A stretch of DNA of 64,000 bases from a bacterium (GCA_030647205.1 JAUSJO010000005.1:186001-250000), one strand, 5' to 3'. Shown: positions 10,547-18,473, counted from the first letter of the stretch. The notes: generated by a model from the sequence alone, not told the origin. Numbers and translations: made by a program.

Positions 10547-10575
10547 TTGCAAATAAATCTAAATTCAAGTAAAAT
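10547..10575 (+). promoter_or_regulatory. Promoter of tuf
   Basis: TTGCAA (10547-10552), 17 bases, then TAAAAT (10570-10575), starting 9 bases after the fusA stop. It gives a leader of roughly 65 nt ending in AAAGGAG before the tuf ATG. EF-Tu is thus likely to be expressed from its own promoter in addition to str-operon transcription. Confidence 0.65.
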
Positions 10576-10645
10576 AGTTCGGTAACAAAAAATTTAAAAT
10601 CTAAAAAAATAAACACAGCCAAAGGCTAAAAAAAGGAGAAGAAAT

Positions 10646-11827
10646 ATGGCAGAAAAATTTGACAGAACAAAACCGCATATCAATGTAGGTACCATCGGAC
10701 ACGTTGATCATGGTAAAACTACTTTGACAGCAGCAATAACTTCAGTTCTTGCTAAAGAAGGTAAAGCAGAGGCAAGAAAGTTTGATCAGATAGACAATGC
10801 CCCAGAAGAAAGAGATCGTGGTATTACTATCGCGACTTCTCATGTTGAGTATGAAACAGACAAAAGGCACTATGCTCACGTTGACTGTCCTGGACATGCT
10901 GACTATGTAAAGAACATGATTACCGGTGCCGCTCAGATGGACGGAGCTATTTTGGTAGTTTCAGCTGCTGACGGACCAATGCCACAAACCAGAGAGCACA
11001 TCTTGCTCGCAAGACAGGTTGGTGTTCCTTATATCGTTGTTTTCATGAACAAAACTGATCAGGTTGATGACGCTGACATGCTTGATCTTGTTGAAGAGGA
11101 AATCAGAGAACTTCTTACAAAATATGAATTCCCTGGAAAAGACACACCTATCATCAGAGGTTCAGCACTTAAGGCGCTTGAAGGTGATGCAGACGCAGAA
11201 AAGGCAATTGGCGAACTTATGGACGCTCTTGACTCATACATCCCTGAACCAAAAAGAGACATCGACAAACCTTTCCTAATGCCTGTTGAAGACGTTTTCT
11301 CTATCAAAGGAAGAGGAACTGTTGCAACCGGTAGAATCGAAAGAGGTTCAGTAAAAGTTGGTGACGAAATAGAAATCGTTGGTATTAAACCAACCAAGAA
11401 AACAGTTGTTACAGGTATTGAAATGTTCAAGAAATCACTTGACTCTGGTCAAGCTGGTGACAATGCCGGTGTACTTCTTCGAGGTATTGAAAAGACTGGT
11501 ATTGAAAGAGGACAAGTCTTGGCGAAACCAGGAACTATCACACCTCATACAGAGTTTGAAGCTGAAGCATACATTTTAAACAAAGAAGAGGGCGGACGAC
11601 ACACACCATTCTTCAAGGGATATAAACCTCAGTTCTACATCAGAACAACTGACGTTACAGGTGAGGTAATCCTTCCTGATAAGGTAGAGATGGTTATGCC
11701 TGGTGACAAAATCGACATGAACGTTAAACTTATCCAACCGGTTGCTTGCGAAGAAGGTTTGAGATTCGCTATCCGTGAGGGTGGACGAACAGTTGGTGCA
11801 GGAGTTGTTACAAAAATTACAAAATAA
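10646..11827 (+). CDS. tuf: Elongation factor Tu
   Basis: GTPase delivering aminoacyl-tRNA to the ribosome, 393 aa. G1 GHVDHGKTT, G2 RGITIAT, G3 DCPGHADYVKNM (with the catalytic His) and G4 NKTD are all present. Domains II and III follow, ending in GGRTVGAGVVTKI. AAAGGAG lies 8-14 bases before the ATG. It is the only tuf copy in the window and is followed by rpsJ, the usual str/S10 junction. Confidence 0.98.
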   Translation: MAEKFDRTKPHINVGTIGHVDHGKTTLTAAITSVLAKEGKAEARKFDQIDNAPEERDRGITIATSHVEYETDKRHYAHVDCPGHADYVKNMITGAAQMDGAILVVSAADGPMPQTREHILLARQVGVPYIVVFMNKTDQVDDADMLDLVEEEIRELLTKYEFPGKDTPIIRGSALKALEGDADAEKAIGELMDALDSYIPEPKRDIDKPFLMPVEDVFSIKGRGTVATGRIERGSVKVGDEIEIVGIKPTKKTVVTGIEMFKKSLDSGQAGDNAGVLLRGIEKTGIERGQVLAKPGTITPHTEFEAEAYILNKEEGGRHTPFFKGYKPQFYIRTTDVTGEVILPDKVEMVMPGDKIDMNVKLIQPVACEEGLRFAIREGGRTVGAGVVTKITK

Positions 11828-11853
11828 ACTAACAGATAAAGCACATTAAAAAC

Positions 11854-12174
11854 ATGGCAGAAGAAAAACCAAAGCAAAGAATACGAATCAAGCTAAAATC
11901 ATACGACCACAAGCTAATCGATCAGTCGGCAAAGCAGATTATAGAAACGGCTGAGAGAAGCGGTGCGAATGTGTGCGGGCCCATCCCGCTTCCTACAGAG
12001 CGAAAGTCAATGACGGTTATCCGTGCATCAAACATCGACAAAAACTCAAGGGAGCAGTTTGAGATGAGAACACACAAGAGATTGATTGATATTACAGAGC
12101 CGACTCCAAAGACGATTGATACTCTTATGGAGCTTTCACTGCCATCGTGTGTGAACATCGAAATCAAAATGTAG
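11854..12174 (+). CDS. rpsJ: 30S ribosomal protein S10
   Basis: S10, 106 aa, also the NusE partner of NusG/NusB in antitermination. RIRIKLKSYDHKLIDQSAKQI and the loop segment GPIPLPTERK are typical. Normally the first gene of the S10 operon, here it is closed by a strong terminator and separated from rplC by about 2.1 kb holding three unrelated genes. No clear Shine-Dalgarno sequence is seen; it probably follows tuf in the same transcript (26-base gap). Confidence 0.96.
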   Translation: MAEEKPKQRIRIKLKSYDHKLIDQSAKQIIETAERSGANVCGPIPLPTERKSMTVIRASNIDKNSREQFEMRTHKRLIDITEPTPKTIDTLMELSLPSCVNIEIKM

Positions 12175-12194
12175 TTAGATCCAACTTATAAAAT

Positions 12195-12226
12195 AAAGAA
12201 CCCACAGAAATGTGGGTTCTTTTGTG
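12195..12226 (+). terminator. Rho-independent terminator after rpsJ
   Basis: A perfect 12-bp stem (AAAGAACCCACA / TGTGGGTTCTTT) with a GAAA tetraloop and a T-rich 3' side. It ends the tuf-rpsJ transcript, so the S10 operon is physically interrupted here. Confidence 0.9.
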
Positions 12227-12248
12227 CTTAGGAAATACAAGAAAACCA

Positions 12249-12277
12249 TTGACAAAATATATAACTTATGATAGAAT
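12249..12277 (+). promoter_or_regulatory. Strong promoter of the GC-rich orphan gene
   Basis: A perfect TTGACA (12249-12254), 17-base spacer and TAGAAT (12272-12277). It sits between the rpsJ terminator and the next gene, which is therefore transcribed on its own. Confidence 0.8.
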
Positions 12278-12285
12278 ATCACATT

Positions 12286-12306
12286 CGGTTATCAAAAGGG
12301 TAACCG
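12286..12306 (+). promoter_or_regulatory. Hairpin at the 5' end of the leader
   Basis: CGGTTA and TAACCG form a 6-bp stem around a 9-base loop, starting within a few bases of the predicted transcription start. It may stabilise the mRNA 5' end. The function is inferred. Confidence 0.45.
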
Positions 12307-12337
12307 TGTTCGTCAAAATCGACAATAGGAGGTTGCT

Positions 12338-13030
12338 ATGAGCAACAGCACAAAAAACACAACAGATCGCCACGTGAAAACGCGTGGGTTCACTATTCCC
12401 GCAGCCGGTTTCGCCCTCGGTGACAGGAAAACCGGGATCGTATACATAAGGAATCACTCGGGAGAGGTCATCAAGCCCAAGACCAGGATTCTGGTCCGAG
12501 TCAGCGGTCCGAGTGCGATAGATGTGGTAGTTTTCAAGCAGGAGAGCGGCCAGAAGAAAGGCGGCTGCGTAGTCGTCAACACGGTCGAGGATCTGTGTGC
12601 GCTTATGGGTATCAAACCCACTAAGCCGAGTGCTCCGAAGAGGCAGAGCAGCAGCAGGCCGAAAAGTATCAAAACGGCCTTCATGAATCTGTCCATAGAC
12701 CACCAGTCACCCAGTGGAGCTATCATGGGTATGGCTGTGGTTGACTGCGGCGAAGCAGGAGAGACCCCGATTTACTTCGTTTCTCACACGAACGAAGAGA
12801 TCAAAAAGGGAACTTCGGTTGAGGTGACCTGGCTTAGCGGCAAGACTTTTGTCGTGAAGCCGGTGGATGAGGAAGTAGACAGTGTTACCACTGATGCTTC
12901 CACGATCCCGTCACTTCTTGGTGTGAATGTCGCCAAGTATGCGACCCCCAAGACCCTTCCCGTTTCTACCGAAAGATTGGCCACGAAGTATGGCGCTCGC
13001 AGGGGCGATAAGGTCGAGGTTTCGGCGTAG
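12338..13030 (+). CDS. Unrecognised protein with an internal duplication
   Basis: I do not recognise this 230-aa protein. It has no signal peptide or membrane segment and is rich in Val, Thr, Ser and Lys. Two halves look related: about residues 30-92 (IVYIRNHSGEVIKPKTRI...) and about 145-200 (PIYFVSHTNEEIKKGTSV...) share the pattern IY-x-x-x-H-x-x-E-x-I-K, then a Ser-Gly turn, a Val-rich strand and a final LxGI/V. This suggests two beta-rich domains joined by a Pro/Ser/Arg linker near 95-112. AGGAGG precedes the ATG at good spacing. A sample line of the gene is about 53% G+C against 37% for a line of rplC. It has its own promoter and terminator. Possibly acquired; function unknown. Confidence 0.8.
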   Translation: MSNSTKNTTDRHVKTRGFTIPAAGFALGDRKTGIVYIRNHSGEVIKPKTRILVRVSGPSAIDVVVFKQESGQKKGGCVVVNTVEDLCALMGIKPTKPSAPKRQSSSRPKSIKTAFMNLSIDHQSPSGAIMGMAVVDCGEAGETPIYFVSHTNEEIKKGTSVEVTWLSGKTFVVKPVDEEVDSVTTDASTIPSLLGVNVAKYATPKTLPVSTERLATKYGARRGDKVEVSA

Positions 13031-13052
13031 TTCGGGGATATCCCCCAAGAAG

Positions 13053-13088
13053 AGGGCCGGCGCAAATGCGCGCTGGCCCTTTTTTCTA
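13053..13088 (+). terminator. Rho-independent terminator
   Basis: AGGGCCGGCGC and GCGCGCTGGCCCT pair around an AAAT loop, followed by TTTTTTCT. Strong GC-rich hairpin closing the orphan gene upstream. Confidence 0.9.
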
Positions 13089-13113
13089 TGGTAATTTTTT
13101 AATAATAAATTGA

Positions 13114-13140
13114 TTGACATGGTATTTTTTATGCTATACA
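13114..13140 (+). promoter_or_regulatory. Probable promoter of the DoxX-like gene
   Basis: A perfect TTGACA (13114-13119) with TATACA (13135-13140) after only 15 bases. The spacer is short, so the real -10 may be shifted by one or two bases. Confidence 0.5.
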
Positions 13141-13179
13141 TTGAGGGAAACAAAAACATAAGCGTAAAAAGGAGTAAAA

Positions 13180-13659
13180 ATGAAAAAAGAAAATATATTT
13201 GGAATTTTAAGGATAGTAATGGGGTGGATATTCTTGTGGCCGTTTTTGGATAAACTTTTCGGTCTGGGATATTCTACGAAATCCGGAAAAGCATGGCTTG
13301 ATGGTGTTTCGCCAACGGCAGGCTTTCTAAAAAGCGCTCAAGGACCATTTGGAAATTTCTTCCATAGTTTGGCGGGAAATACGGCAGTTGACTGGCTTTT
13401 TATGCTCGGTCTGCTTCTAGTCGGTTCTGCACTAATTCTTGGAATCGGAGTAAGGATTGCGGCATATTCAGGATCAGTAATGGTGATCTTAATGTGGCTA
13501 GCTTCAATGCCGATAAAAACGAACCCTATTATAGACGATCATATAGTTTATCTTCTAGTTTTCTTAATGCTTGCAAGTGTTGGTGCCGGCCAATATCTTG
13601 GTCTTGGCAACTGGTGGAAGAAACAAAAGATAGTAAAAAAGAACTCAATCTTAGAATAA
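13180..13659 (+). CDS. DoxX/DoxD-like membrane protein
   Basis: 159-aa integral membrane protein with about four hydrophobic segments (near residues 8-28, 70-92, 95-112 and 120-140). The N-terminal RIVMGWIFLWPFLDKLFGLG and VDWLFMLGLLLVG segments resemble the DoxX family and the DoxD subunit of thiosulfate:quinone oxidoreductase. Family members are often redox-linked, but the substrate here cannot be read from sequence. AAAGGAG precedes the ATG. It sits in the insert between rpsJ and rplC with its own promoter, and no respiratory gene is adjacent. Confidence 0.75.
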   Translation: MKKENIFGILRIVMGWIFLWPFLDKLFGLGYSTKSGKAWLDGVSPTAGFLKSAQGPFGNFFHSLAGNTAVDWLFMLGLLLVGSALILGIGVRIAAYSGSVMVILMWLASMPIKTNPIIDDHIVYLLVFLMLASVGAGQYLGLGNWWKKQKIVKKNSILE

Positions 13660-13667
13660 AAAATTAT

Positions 13668-13696
13668 TTGACCGGTAATCTTGGTTGTGTTAGATT
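13668..13696 (+). promoter_or_regulatory. Promoter of the zinc-ribbon gene
   Basis: TTGACC (13668-13673), 17-base spacer, TAGATT (13691-13696). Located just after the DoxX-like gene stop. Confidence 0.65.
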
Positions 13697-13716
13697 GAGA
13701 TTACAAACAATTTGAC

Positions 13717-13745
13717 AAGGGGGAGGGGTGATCCTTCCTTTTTGT
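13717..13745 (+). promoter_or_regulatory. G-rich leader hairpin, attenuator-like
   Basis: GGGAGG (13721-13726) pairs with CCTTCC (13733-13738) around GGTGAT; flanking bases extend the stem into a run of T. It lies between promoter and gene, so it could act as an attenuator. The purine arm and loop, GGAGGGGTGA, also resemble an extended Shine-Dalgarno sequence far from any start codon. Confidence 0.4.
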
Positions 13746-13793
13746 GTGTACTTTTTACAAATTTCCCAATTTTCTTAGAGAAAGGCGGACAAA

Positions 13794-14150
13794 ATGGAGA
13801 ATCAAGCAGAAGCCGTAGATGTGGCTGGTAAGGTAGAGATATCCGAATTCTACTGTCCTAGCTGTGGCGCTGATCTGGCAAAATCAATAAGGTTTGCTTA
13901 TATAGTTGAGGAGGCCGGATCTATCATTATGGTTGATGGACAACCTAGGGTTGTGCCCAAAAAGTTCCCATTTCAAAACCAGACAGGAAATCACATTGTT
14001 CATCGAGTAAACTGTGCTCGCTGCGGCCACTCTGTTTCTGACTTAATAAGAAACAGAAAATTCTACATATCCAGTGTTGAAGAGCCGCCTCTCGATGATG
14101 AATCTGACCAGGAATCGTCGTTCGATTTTTTGACAAAAAATAAGCACTGA
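13794..14150 (+). CDS. Small zinc-ribbon protein, function unknown
   Basis: 118 aa. Two Cys pairs, CPSCG near residue 21 and CARCGH near residue 74, could bind one zinc ion as a zinc ribbon. Between them lies a beta-rich segment (FAYIVEEAGSIIMVDGQPRVV). The C-terminal tail is acidic. No membrane segment is seen. AAAGG precedes the ATG and the stop is TGA, which supports the standard code. It is a single-gene unit between a promoter and a strong terminator. I do not recognise the family. Confidence 0.75.
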   Translation: MENQAEAVDVAGKVEISEFYCPSCGADLAKSIRFAYIVEEAGSIIMVDGQPRVVPKKFPFQNQTGNHIVHRVNCARCGHSVSDLIRNRKFYISSVEEPPLDDESDQESSFDFLTKNKH

Positions 14151-14163
14151 TCTTTCCTAGTAA

Positions 14164-14200
14164 TGCCCCGGGACTAACGTTGTCCCGGGGCACAACATTT
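14164..14200 (+). terminator. Rho-independent terminator
   Basis: A perfect 11-bp stem TGCCCCGGGAC / GTCCCGGGGCA with a 7-base loop, then CAACATTTT. It closes the zinc-ribbon gene and insulates the ribosomal operon that follows. Confidence 0.85.
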
Positions 14201-14215
14201 TAGCTTAAAAATTTG

Positions 14216-14244
14216 TTGACTTTAGCTCACATTTAGCTTATAAT
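14216..14244 (+). promoter_or_regulatory. Main promoter of the rplC ribosomal operon
   Basis: TTGACT (14216-14221), 17-base spacer, perfect TATAAT (14239-14244). The start site would be near 14251, giving a leader of about 68 nt. It replaces the usual S10 promoter upstream of rpsJ for the rest of the cluster. Confidence 0.85.
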
Positions 14245-14318
14245 CTTTTAAGTTATTTAAATATAACGGAATAATAACTAAAATCAACGGGGTACAGGTA
14301 AGTCCTTAAGGAAACTAT

Positions 14319-14954
14319 TTGTATGTCGGAAAAGTTTTTTTTGCGCCAAAAAATATGAAAGCAATATTAGCCAAAAAAATAGGTATGACCAACTATTTCA
14401 ACGATAAGGGTGAGATGGTTCCTGTTACATTGGTTGAGGCCGGTCCATGCGTAATTACACAGATTAAAACCAAAGAAAAAGACGGTTATGAGGCAGTCCA
14501 GATTGGATTTGGCGAAAAAAAGAAGCTTGGTAAAGCTCTAGCGGGACATCTCGGTAAAGCAAAATCAAGGCACCTAAAAGAAGTAGAAATGGATGTAACG
14601 GACGTAAAAGTTGGTGGCACCATAACATGTGAAGTTTTTGCAGAAGGCGAAAAGGTACATGTTACAGGTCTCAGCAAAGGTAAAGGTTTCGCCGGGACAA
14701 TAAAAAGGCATAATTTCCATCGTGGTCCCATGACTCATGGTTCTCGCAACCACAGAGCGCCTGGTTCTATCGGAGCGATGTATCCTCAGCATGTTTTCAA
14801 AGGAAGAAAGCTTCCGGGACAGATGGGTCATGCTCAAGTTACGGTAAAAAATCTGAAGATTGAAAAAGTTGATGCCGGTAAAAACATTTTAGCGGTTAAG
14901 GGTGCTATACCGGGACCTAGAAAATCATTAATTCTAATTAAAAGCGTAGGATAA
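14319..14954 (+). CDS. rplC: 50S ribosomal protein L3
   Basis: L3, 211 aa as called, binds near the peptidyl-transferase centre. The family start (MKAILAKKIGMTNYF) is at Met13 (14355); the 12 preceding residues are not typical. I keep the upstream ATG because AAGGA lies about 10 bases before it, whereas no clear Shine-Dalgarno sequence precedes 14355. The loop RHNFHRGPMTHGSRNHR and PGSIG are conserved. First gene of the reorganised S10 cluster. Confidence 0.93.
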   Translation: MYVGKVFFAPKNMKAILAKKIGMTNYFNDKGEMVPVTLVEAGPCVITQIKTKEKDGYEAVQIGFGEKKKLGKALAGHLGKAKSRHLKEVEMDVTDVKVGGTITCEVFAEGEKVHVTGLSKGKGFAGTIKRHNFHRGPMTHGSRNHRAPGSIGAMYPQHVFKGRKLPGQMGHAQVTVKNLKIEKVDAGKNILAVKGAIPGPRKSLILIKSVG

Positions 14955-14957
14955 AAG

Positions 14958-15575
14958 ATGAAAGTAGCAGTTTACGACAAAGCGGGTAAAAAAGCGGAGA
15001 CTTCAGTTACGACGAAGCTTTTTGACGGAAAGGCAAACGAAGCATTGCTTGCTGAAGCTATTTATATTTTATCTTCAAATAAACGGCAAGCACCGGCAAG
15101 TACGCTTGATAGATCAGAAGTTTCGGGTGGGGGCAAAAAGCCATGGAGACAAAAAGGTACAGGACGAGCAAGAGCCGGATCTTCAAGATCACCAATCTGG
15201 AGAAGTGGTGGCGTGACATTTGGTCCAAGACAGGAGCAGAACTTCAAGCTTGATATGCCAAAGAAGAAGAGACAAGCAGCTCTTAAGGCTGCGCTTACAA
15301 CCAAAAAGGAAGAAGATGTCATTGTTTTAAAAGATTTAAAACTCGAAAAACCAAGTACAAAGTTGTTTGCAGGTCTTTTTAAAAAACTGGATTTAAACAG
15401 AAACGTGTTGGTTGTGACAGAAAAGCCGGATGTAAATGTTTATAAAAGCGTAAGAAACTTAAGCTGTGGTGTGAAAATATACAGCTACAAAGAAATGAAT
15501 GCATATGATGTTCTTTGGGCAAAGAAGCTTGTATTTTTAGGTGACAGCTTGAAGCTGGCCGGAGGAGATAAATAA
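14958..15575 (+). CDS. rplD: 50S ribosomal protein L4
   Basis: L4, 205 aa. The exit-tunnel loop region is evident: GGGKKPWRQKGTGRARAGSS followed by SPIWRSGGVTFGPR. It starts 3 bases after rplC and its stop shares a base with the rplW start. In E. coli L4 represses its own operon; no such leader site was identified here. Confidence 0.96.
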   Translation: MKVAVYDKAGKKAETSVTTKLFDGKANEALLAEAIYILSSNKRQAPASTLDRSEVSGGGKKPWRQKGTGRARAGSSRSPIWRSGGVTFGPRQEQNFKLDMPKKKRQAALKAALTTKKEEDVIVLKDLKLEKPSTKLFAGLFKKLDLNRNVLVVTEKPDVNVYKSVRNLSCGVKIYSYKEMNAYDVLWAKKLVFLGDSLKLAGGDK

Positions 15576-15859
15576 TGGAAATGCTTAAGATCCTAAAAAG
15601 GCCGGTAATAAGCGAGAAAAGTTTTGCCCATGCAGAAAATGGGAAATATGTTTTTGTTGTTTCGACTGAGTCAAACAAGATCGAAATCAAAAAAGCGATA
15701 GAGAAACTTTTCAAGGTCACAGTTTTGGAAGTCAGAACGGTTGTAATGAAGGGAAAAGTCAAAAGAGTAGGGCGAAAATTCGGTAAGAGAAGCGACTTCA
15801 AAAAAGCCTATGTAACGCTTAAAGAAGGCGACAAAATAGAGGAGTTCAAAGGGATTTAA
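15575..15859 (+). CDS. rplW: 50S ribosomal protein L23
   Basis: L23, 94 aa, lies at the tunnel exit where SRP and trigger factor dock. LKRPVISEKS at the start and the VRTVVMKGKVKRVGRKFGKR stretch are typical. GGAGGAG precedes the ATG, which overlaps the rplD stop by one base. The stop is immediately followed by rplB. Confidence 0.95.
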   Translation: MEMLKILKRPVISEKSFAHAENGKYVFVVSTESNKIEIKKAIEKLFKVTVLEVRTVVMKGKVKRVGRKFGKRSDFKKAYVTLKEGDKIEEFKGI

Positions 15860-16699
15860 ATGGCAGTAAAACTAGTAAAACCAACATCAAACGCACGTCG
15901 CAAGATGAGTATGGACGATTTTCTTGATATTACAAAGAAAAAGCCAGAGAAGTCTTTGACTGTTCCTTTGAAGAAAAAAGCGGGCCGAAACGCTCAAGGA
16001 AAGATCACGGTTCGTCACAGAGGCGGTGGAGCAAAAAGAATGTACCGTATTATCGACTTTCGAATGGCCGGTAATGTTGAAGGAACTATCACTGCTATTG
16101 AGTACGATCCAAACAGAAATGCACGAATTGCGCTAGTTCAGAAAAAAGAAGGCGGTAAATTTTATATGATAGCTCCAAAGGGCGCGCGAGTTGGCAAAAA
16201 AATCATTGCCGGCGAAAAAGCAGACCCAAGAAGCGGAAACAGGATGATATTAAAAGATATTCCTGTTGGAACAGTAATTTACAATGTTGAGTTGACACCG
16301 GGCAAGGGCGGACAGATAGCTCGAGGTGCCGGAACAAAAGCGCAGCTTATGGCAAAAGAAGGAAAATATGTACAGGTTAAGCTTCCTTCCGGAGAACAAA
16401 GATTAGTCGATGAAAACTGTCTGGCATCAATCGGAGAAGTTTCAAATTCAGAGCATAAGAATATAAAAGTTGGTAAAGCCGGAAGAAAAAGACACATGGG
16501 TATAAGACCGACCGTTCGAGGTAAGGCTATGAACCCGGTAGATCATCCTCATGGTGGTGGTGAAGGCGGACATTCAATTAGCCCAAAACATCCAAAGACA
16601 CCTTGGGGCATGCCGGCGCTAGGATTTAAAACCAGAAACAGAAAAGCTAAATCAACAAAAATGATAGTCAGAGGAAGAAAGAGAGGCAAACATGTCTAG
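15860..16699 (+). CDS. rplB: 50S ribosomal protein L2
   Basis: L2, 279 aa, required for subunit joining and peptidyl transfer. The key loop NPVDHPHGGGEGGHS, containing the essential His, is present near residue 228. The N-terminal RNA-binding segment GRNAQGKITVRHRGGGAKR is typical. It overlaps rpsS by 8 bases. Confidence 0.97.
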   Translation: MAVKLVKPTSNARRKMSMDDFLDITKKKPEKSLTVPLKKKAGRNAQGKITVRHRGGGAKRMYRIIDFRMAGNVEGTITAIEYDPNRNARIALVQKKEGGKFYMIAPKGARVGKKIIAGEKADPRSGNRMILKDIPVGTVIYNVELTPGKGGQIARGAGTKAQLMAKEGKYVQVKLPSGEQRLVDENCLASIGEVSNSEHKNIKVGKAGRKRHMGIRPTVRGKAMNPVDHPHGGGEGGHSISPKHPKTPWGMPALGFKTRNRKAKSTKMIVRGRKRGKHV

Positions 16700-16970
16700 A
16701 TCACTGAAAAAAGGTCCATATGTAGATGAAAAATTACTAAAGAAGGTAAAAGCCTTAGGTAATGACAAAAAGATTATAAAGACTTGGGCTCGTGCCTCAG
16801 CTATTTCTCCGGAGATGGTTGGTCACACATTTGCGGTTCATAACGGTAAAGATCACATTTCAGTATTTGTATCAGAAGATATGGTAGGCCACAAACTTGG
16901 TGAGTTTTCTCCAACAAGAAAGTTTAGAGGACACGGTGGTAAGATGGCGAAGGAACAGAAGAAAGGTTAA
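16692..16970 (+). CDS. rpsS: 30S ribosomal protein S19
   Basis: S19, 92 aa, in the small-subunit head. MSRSLKKGPYVDEKLLKKV and GHKLGEFSPTRKFRGHGGK are family hallmarks. The start codon lies within the last codons of rplB, indicating coupled translation. Confidence 0.96.
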   Translation: MSRSLKKGPYVDEKLLKKVKALGNDKKIIKTWARASAISPEMVGHTFAVHNGKDHISVFVSEDMVGHKLGEFSPTRKFRGHGGKMAKEQKKG

Positions 16971-16972
16971 AT

Positions 16973-17392
16973 ATGCAAGTAAAAGCAGTATCAAAATATA
17001 ATAGAATTTCAGCGCGCAAAACAAGACTTGTTGCTGATATGGTAAGAGGCCAGAAGGCATCTGCTGCTTTTAGTATTTTAAAATTCACACCTAAAAAAGC
17101 TGCAAGACTAGTTGAAAAGACACTAAAGTCTGCTGTAGCCAATGCAGAAAACAACTTTGGGATGGATAAAAAAGACCTGGTTGTTTCAACTATCTTGGTT
17201 GACGAAGGACCAACACTGAAGAGACATCAGCCAAGAGCAAGAGGTATGGCTAGCGCGATCAGAAAAAGAACTGCTCATGTCACCATCGTTGTTGAAGGCA
17301 ATGAGAAACCGGTAAAGAAGACGATAGAAAAAGAAAAAGTTGAGAAGAAGCAGGAAGAAAAGACCGAAAAAGTAAAACAGGAGAAGAAGTAA
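16973..17392 (+). CDS. rplV: 50S ribosomal protein L22 with Lys/Glu tail
   Basis: L22, 139 aa, lines the exit tunnel. The core ends near residue 112 (RKRTAHVTIVVEG). About 25 further residues are almost only Lys, Glu and Val, a low-complexity extension absent from E. coli L22 (110 aa). The start follows the rpsS stop by 2 bases, and the end overlaps rpsC by one base. Confidence 0.95.
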   Translation: MQVKAVSKYNRISARKTRLVADMVRGQKASAAFSILKFTPKKAARLVEKTLKSAVANAENNFGMDKKDLVVSTILVDEGPTLKRHQPRARGMASAIRKRTAHVTIVVEGNEKPVKKTIEKEKVEKKQEEKTEKVKQEKK

Positions 17393-18045
17393 TGGGTCAT
17401 AAAGTAAGTCCAATAAGTTTCAGATTGCAGATATCAAAAGAGTGGGTATCAAAATGGTACAGCGAAAAAGATTATGCAAAATACTTGCATGAAGACATCA
17501 AGCTTCGTGATCATGTTATGAATAATATGGGCAGAAAAGCCGGTATTTCAAAGGTTGAGATTGAGAGAAATGCAAACCAGGTTTCTATGAACATCCATAC
17601 TTCAAGACCAGGTGTTTTGATCGGACGCGGCGGTGCCGGAGCGATTGAACTTAAGAAGAAACTACAGAAGATGATAAAGAGCCAACTTAAAGATATAAAT
17701 ATCGAAGAAGTTAGAAACCCTGAAGCTAACCCAAAACTGATTGCAGAAAACATCGCCTCTATGCTTGAGCGAAGAATGGCTTACAAGAGAGCTATAAAAC
17801 AGTCAGTTGATAAAGCCCTAAAAGCTGGAGCAAAGGGAGTCAAGATAATGGTTGCAGGTAGACTAAACGGCGCAGAGATTGCAAGACGAGAGTTTACTTC
17901 AGAAGGAAAAATTCCGCTTCAAACTATAAGAGCAGATATAGAGTACGGAACCGCAAGAGCTAACACTACATATGGTGTTATTGGTATCAAAGTTTGGGTT
18001 TATAAGGGCGGGATAACAAGAAATAAGGCAGGAGAGAAGAAATAA
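17392..18045 (+). CDS. rpsC: 30S ribosomal protein S3
   Basis: S3, 217 aa, at the mRNA entry channel. MGHKVSPISFRL, the KH-domain motif RPGVLIGRGGAGAIELKK and RANTTYGVIGIKVWVYKG are typical. GGAGAAG precedes the start. The stop overlaps rplP by one base. Confidence 0.96.
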   Translation: MGHKVSPISFRLQISKEWVSKWYSEKDYAKYLHEDIKLRDHVMNNMGRKAGISKVEIERNANQVSMNIHTSRPGVLIGRGGAGAIELKKKLQKMIKSQLKDINIEEVRNPEANPKLIAENIASMLERRMAYKRAIKQSVDKALKAGAKGVKIMVAGRLNGAEIARREFTSEGKIPLQTIRADIEYGTARANTTYGVIGIKVWVYKGGITRNKAGEKK

Positions 18046-18473
18046 TGTTAATGCCAAAGAAAACAAAATTCAGAAAAAGCCAGAAAAATCCCCAGACAGG
18101 CAAGTCAACACGTGGGACTGAGATTGCGTTTGGTCGTTATGGACTGAAGGCTATCGATACCGCATGGCTTACTTCAAGGCAGATCGAGGCAGCCAGAAGA
18201 GCAATGACAAGATCGATAAAAAGAGGCGGTAAAATATGGATACGAGTATTCCCCGATAAGCCTGTAACAAAAAAACCAAACGAAGTTGGAATGGGCAAAG
18301 GAAAAGGTTCACCGGATCATTTCATTTATGTCGTGAAACCGGGAAGAATCATCTTTGAAATGGACGGCATACCTGTAGAAGCAGCTAAAGAGGCCATGCG
18401 CCTTGCATCCCACAAACTGCCAATGAAGACAAGAATAGTTGTAAAGTCACAAGAGGTGAAAAGTGAAGATTAA
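18045..18473 (+). CDS. rplP: 50S ribosomal protein L16
   Basis: L16, 142 aa, near the A and P sites. I keep the first ATG because the family starts MLxPKxTKFRK; the second ATG two codons later is the alternative. GMGKGKGSPDHFIYVVKPGR is conserved. It overlaps rpsC by one base and rpmC by 11 bases. Confidence 0.95.
   Translation: MLMPKKTKFRKSQKNPQTGKSTRGTEIAFGRYGLKAIDTAWLTSRQIEAARRAMTRSIKRGGKIWIRVFPDKPVTKKPNEVGMGKGKGSPDHFIYVVKPGRIIFEMDGIPVEAAKEAMRLASHKLPMKTRIVVKSQEVKSED

Noticed and set aside
14148..14150. UGA recoded as glycine (Gracilibacteria/SR1 code)
   Set aside because: TGA ends several genes at the expected family length (for example 14148-14150 and the pseudouridine synthase-HExxH gene junction), and no in-frame TGA is needed.
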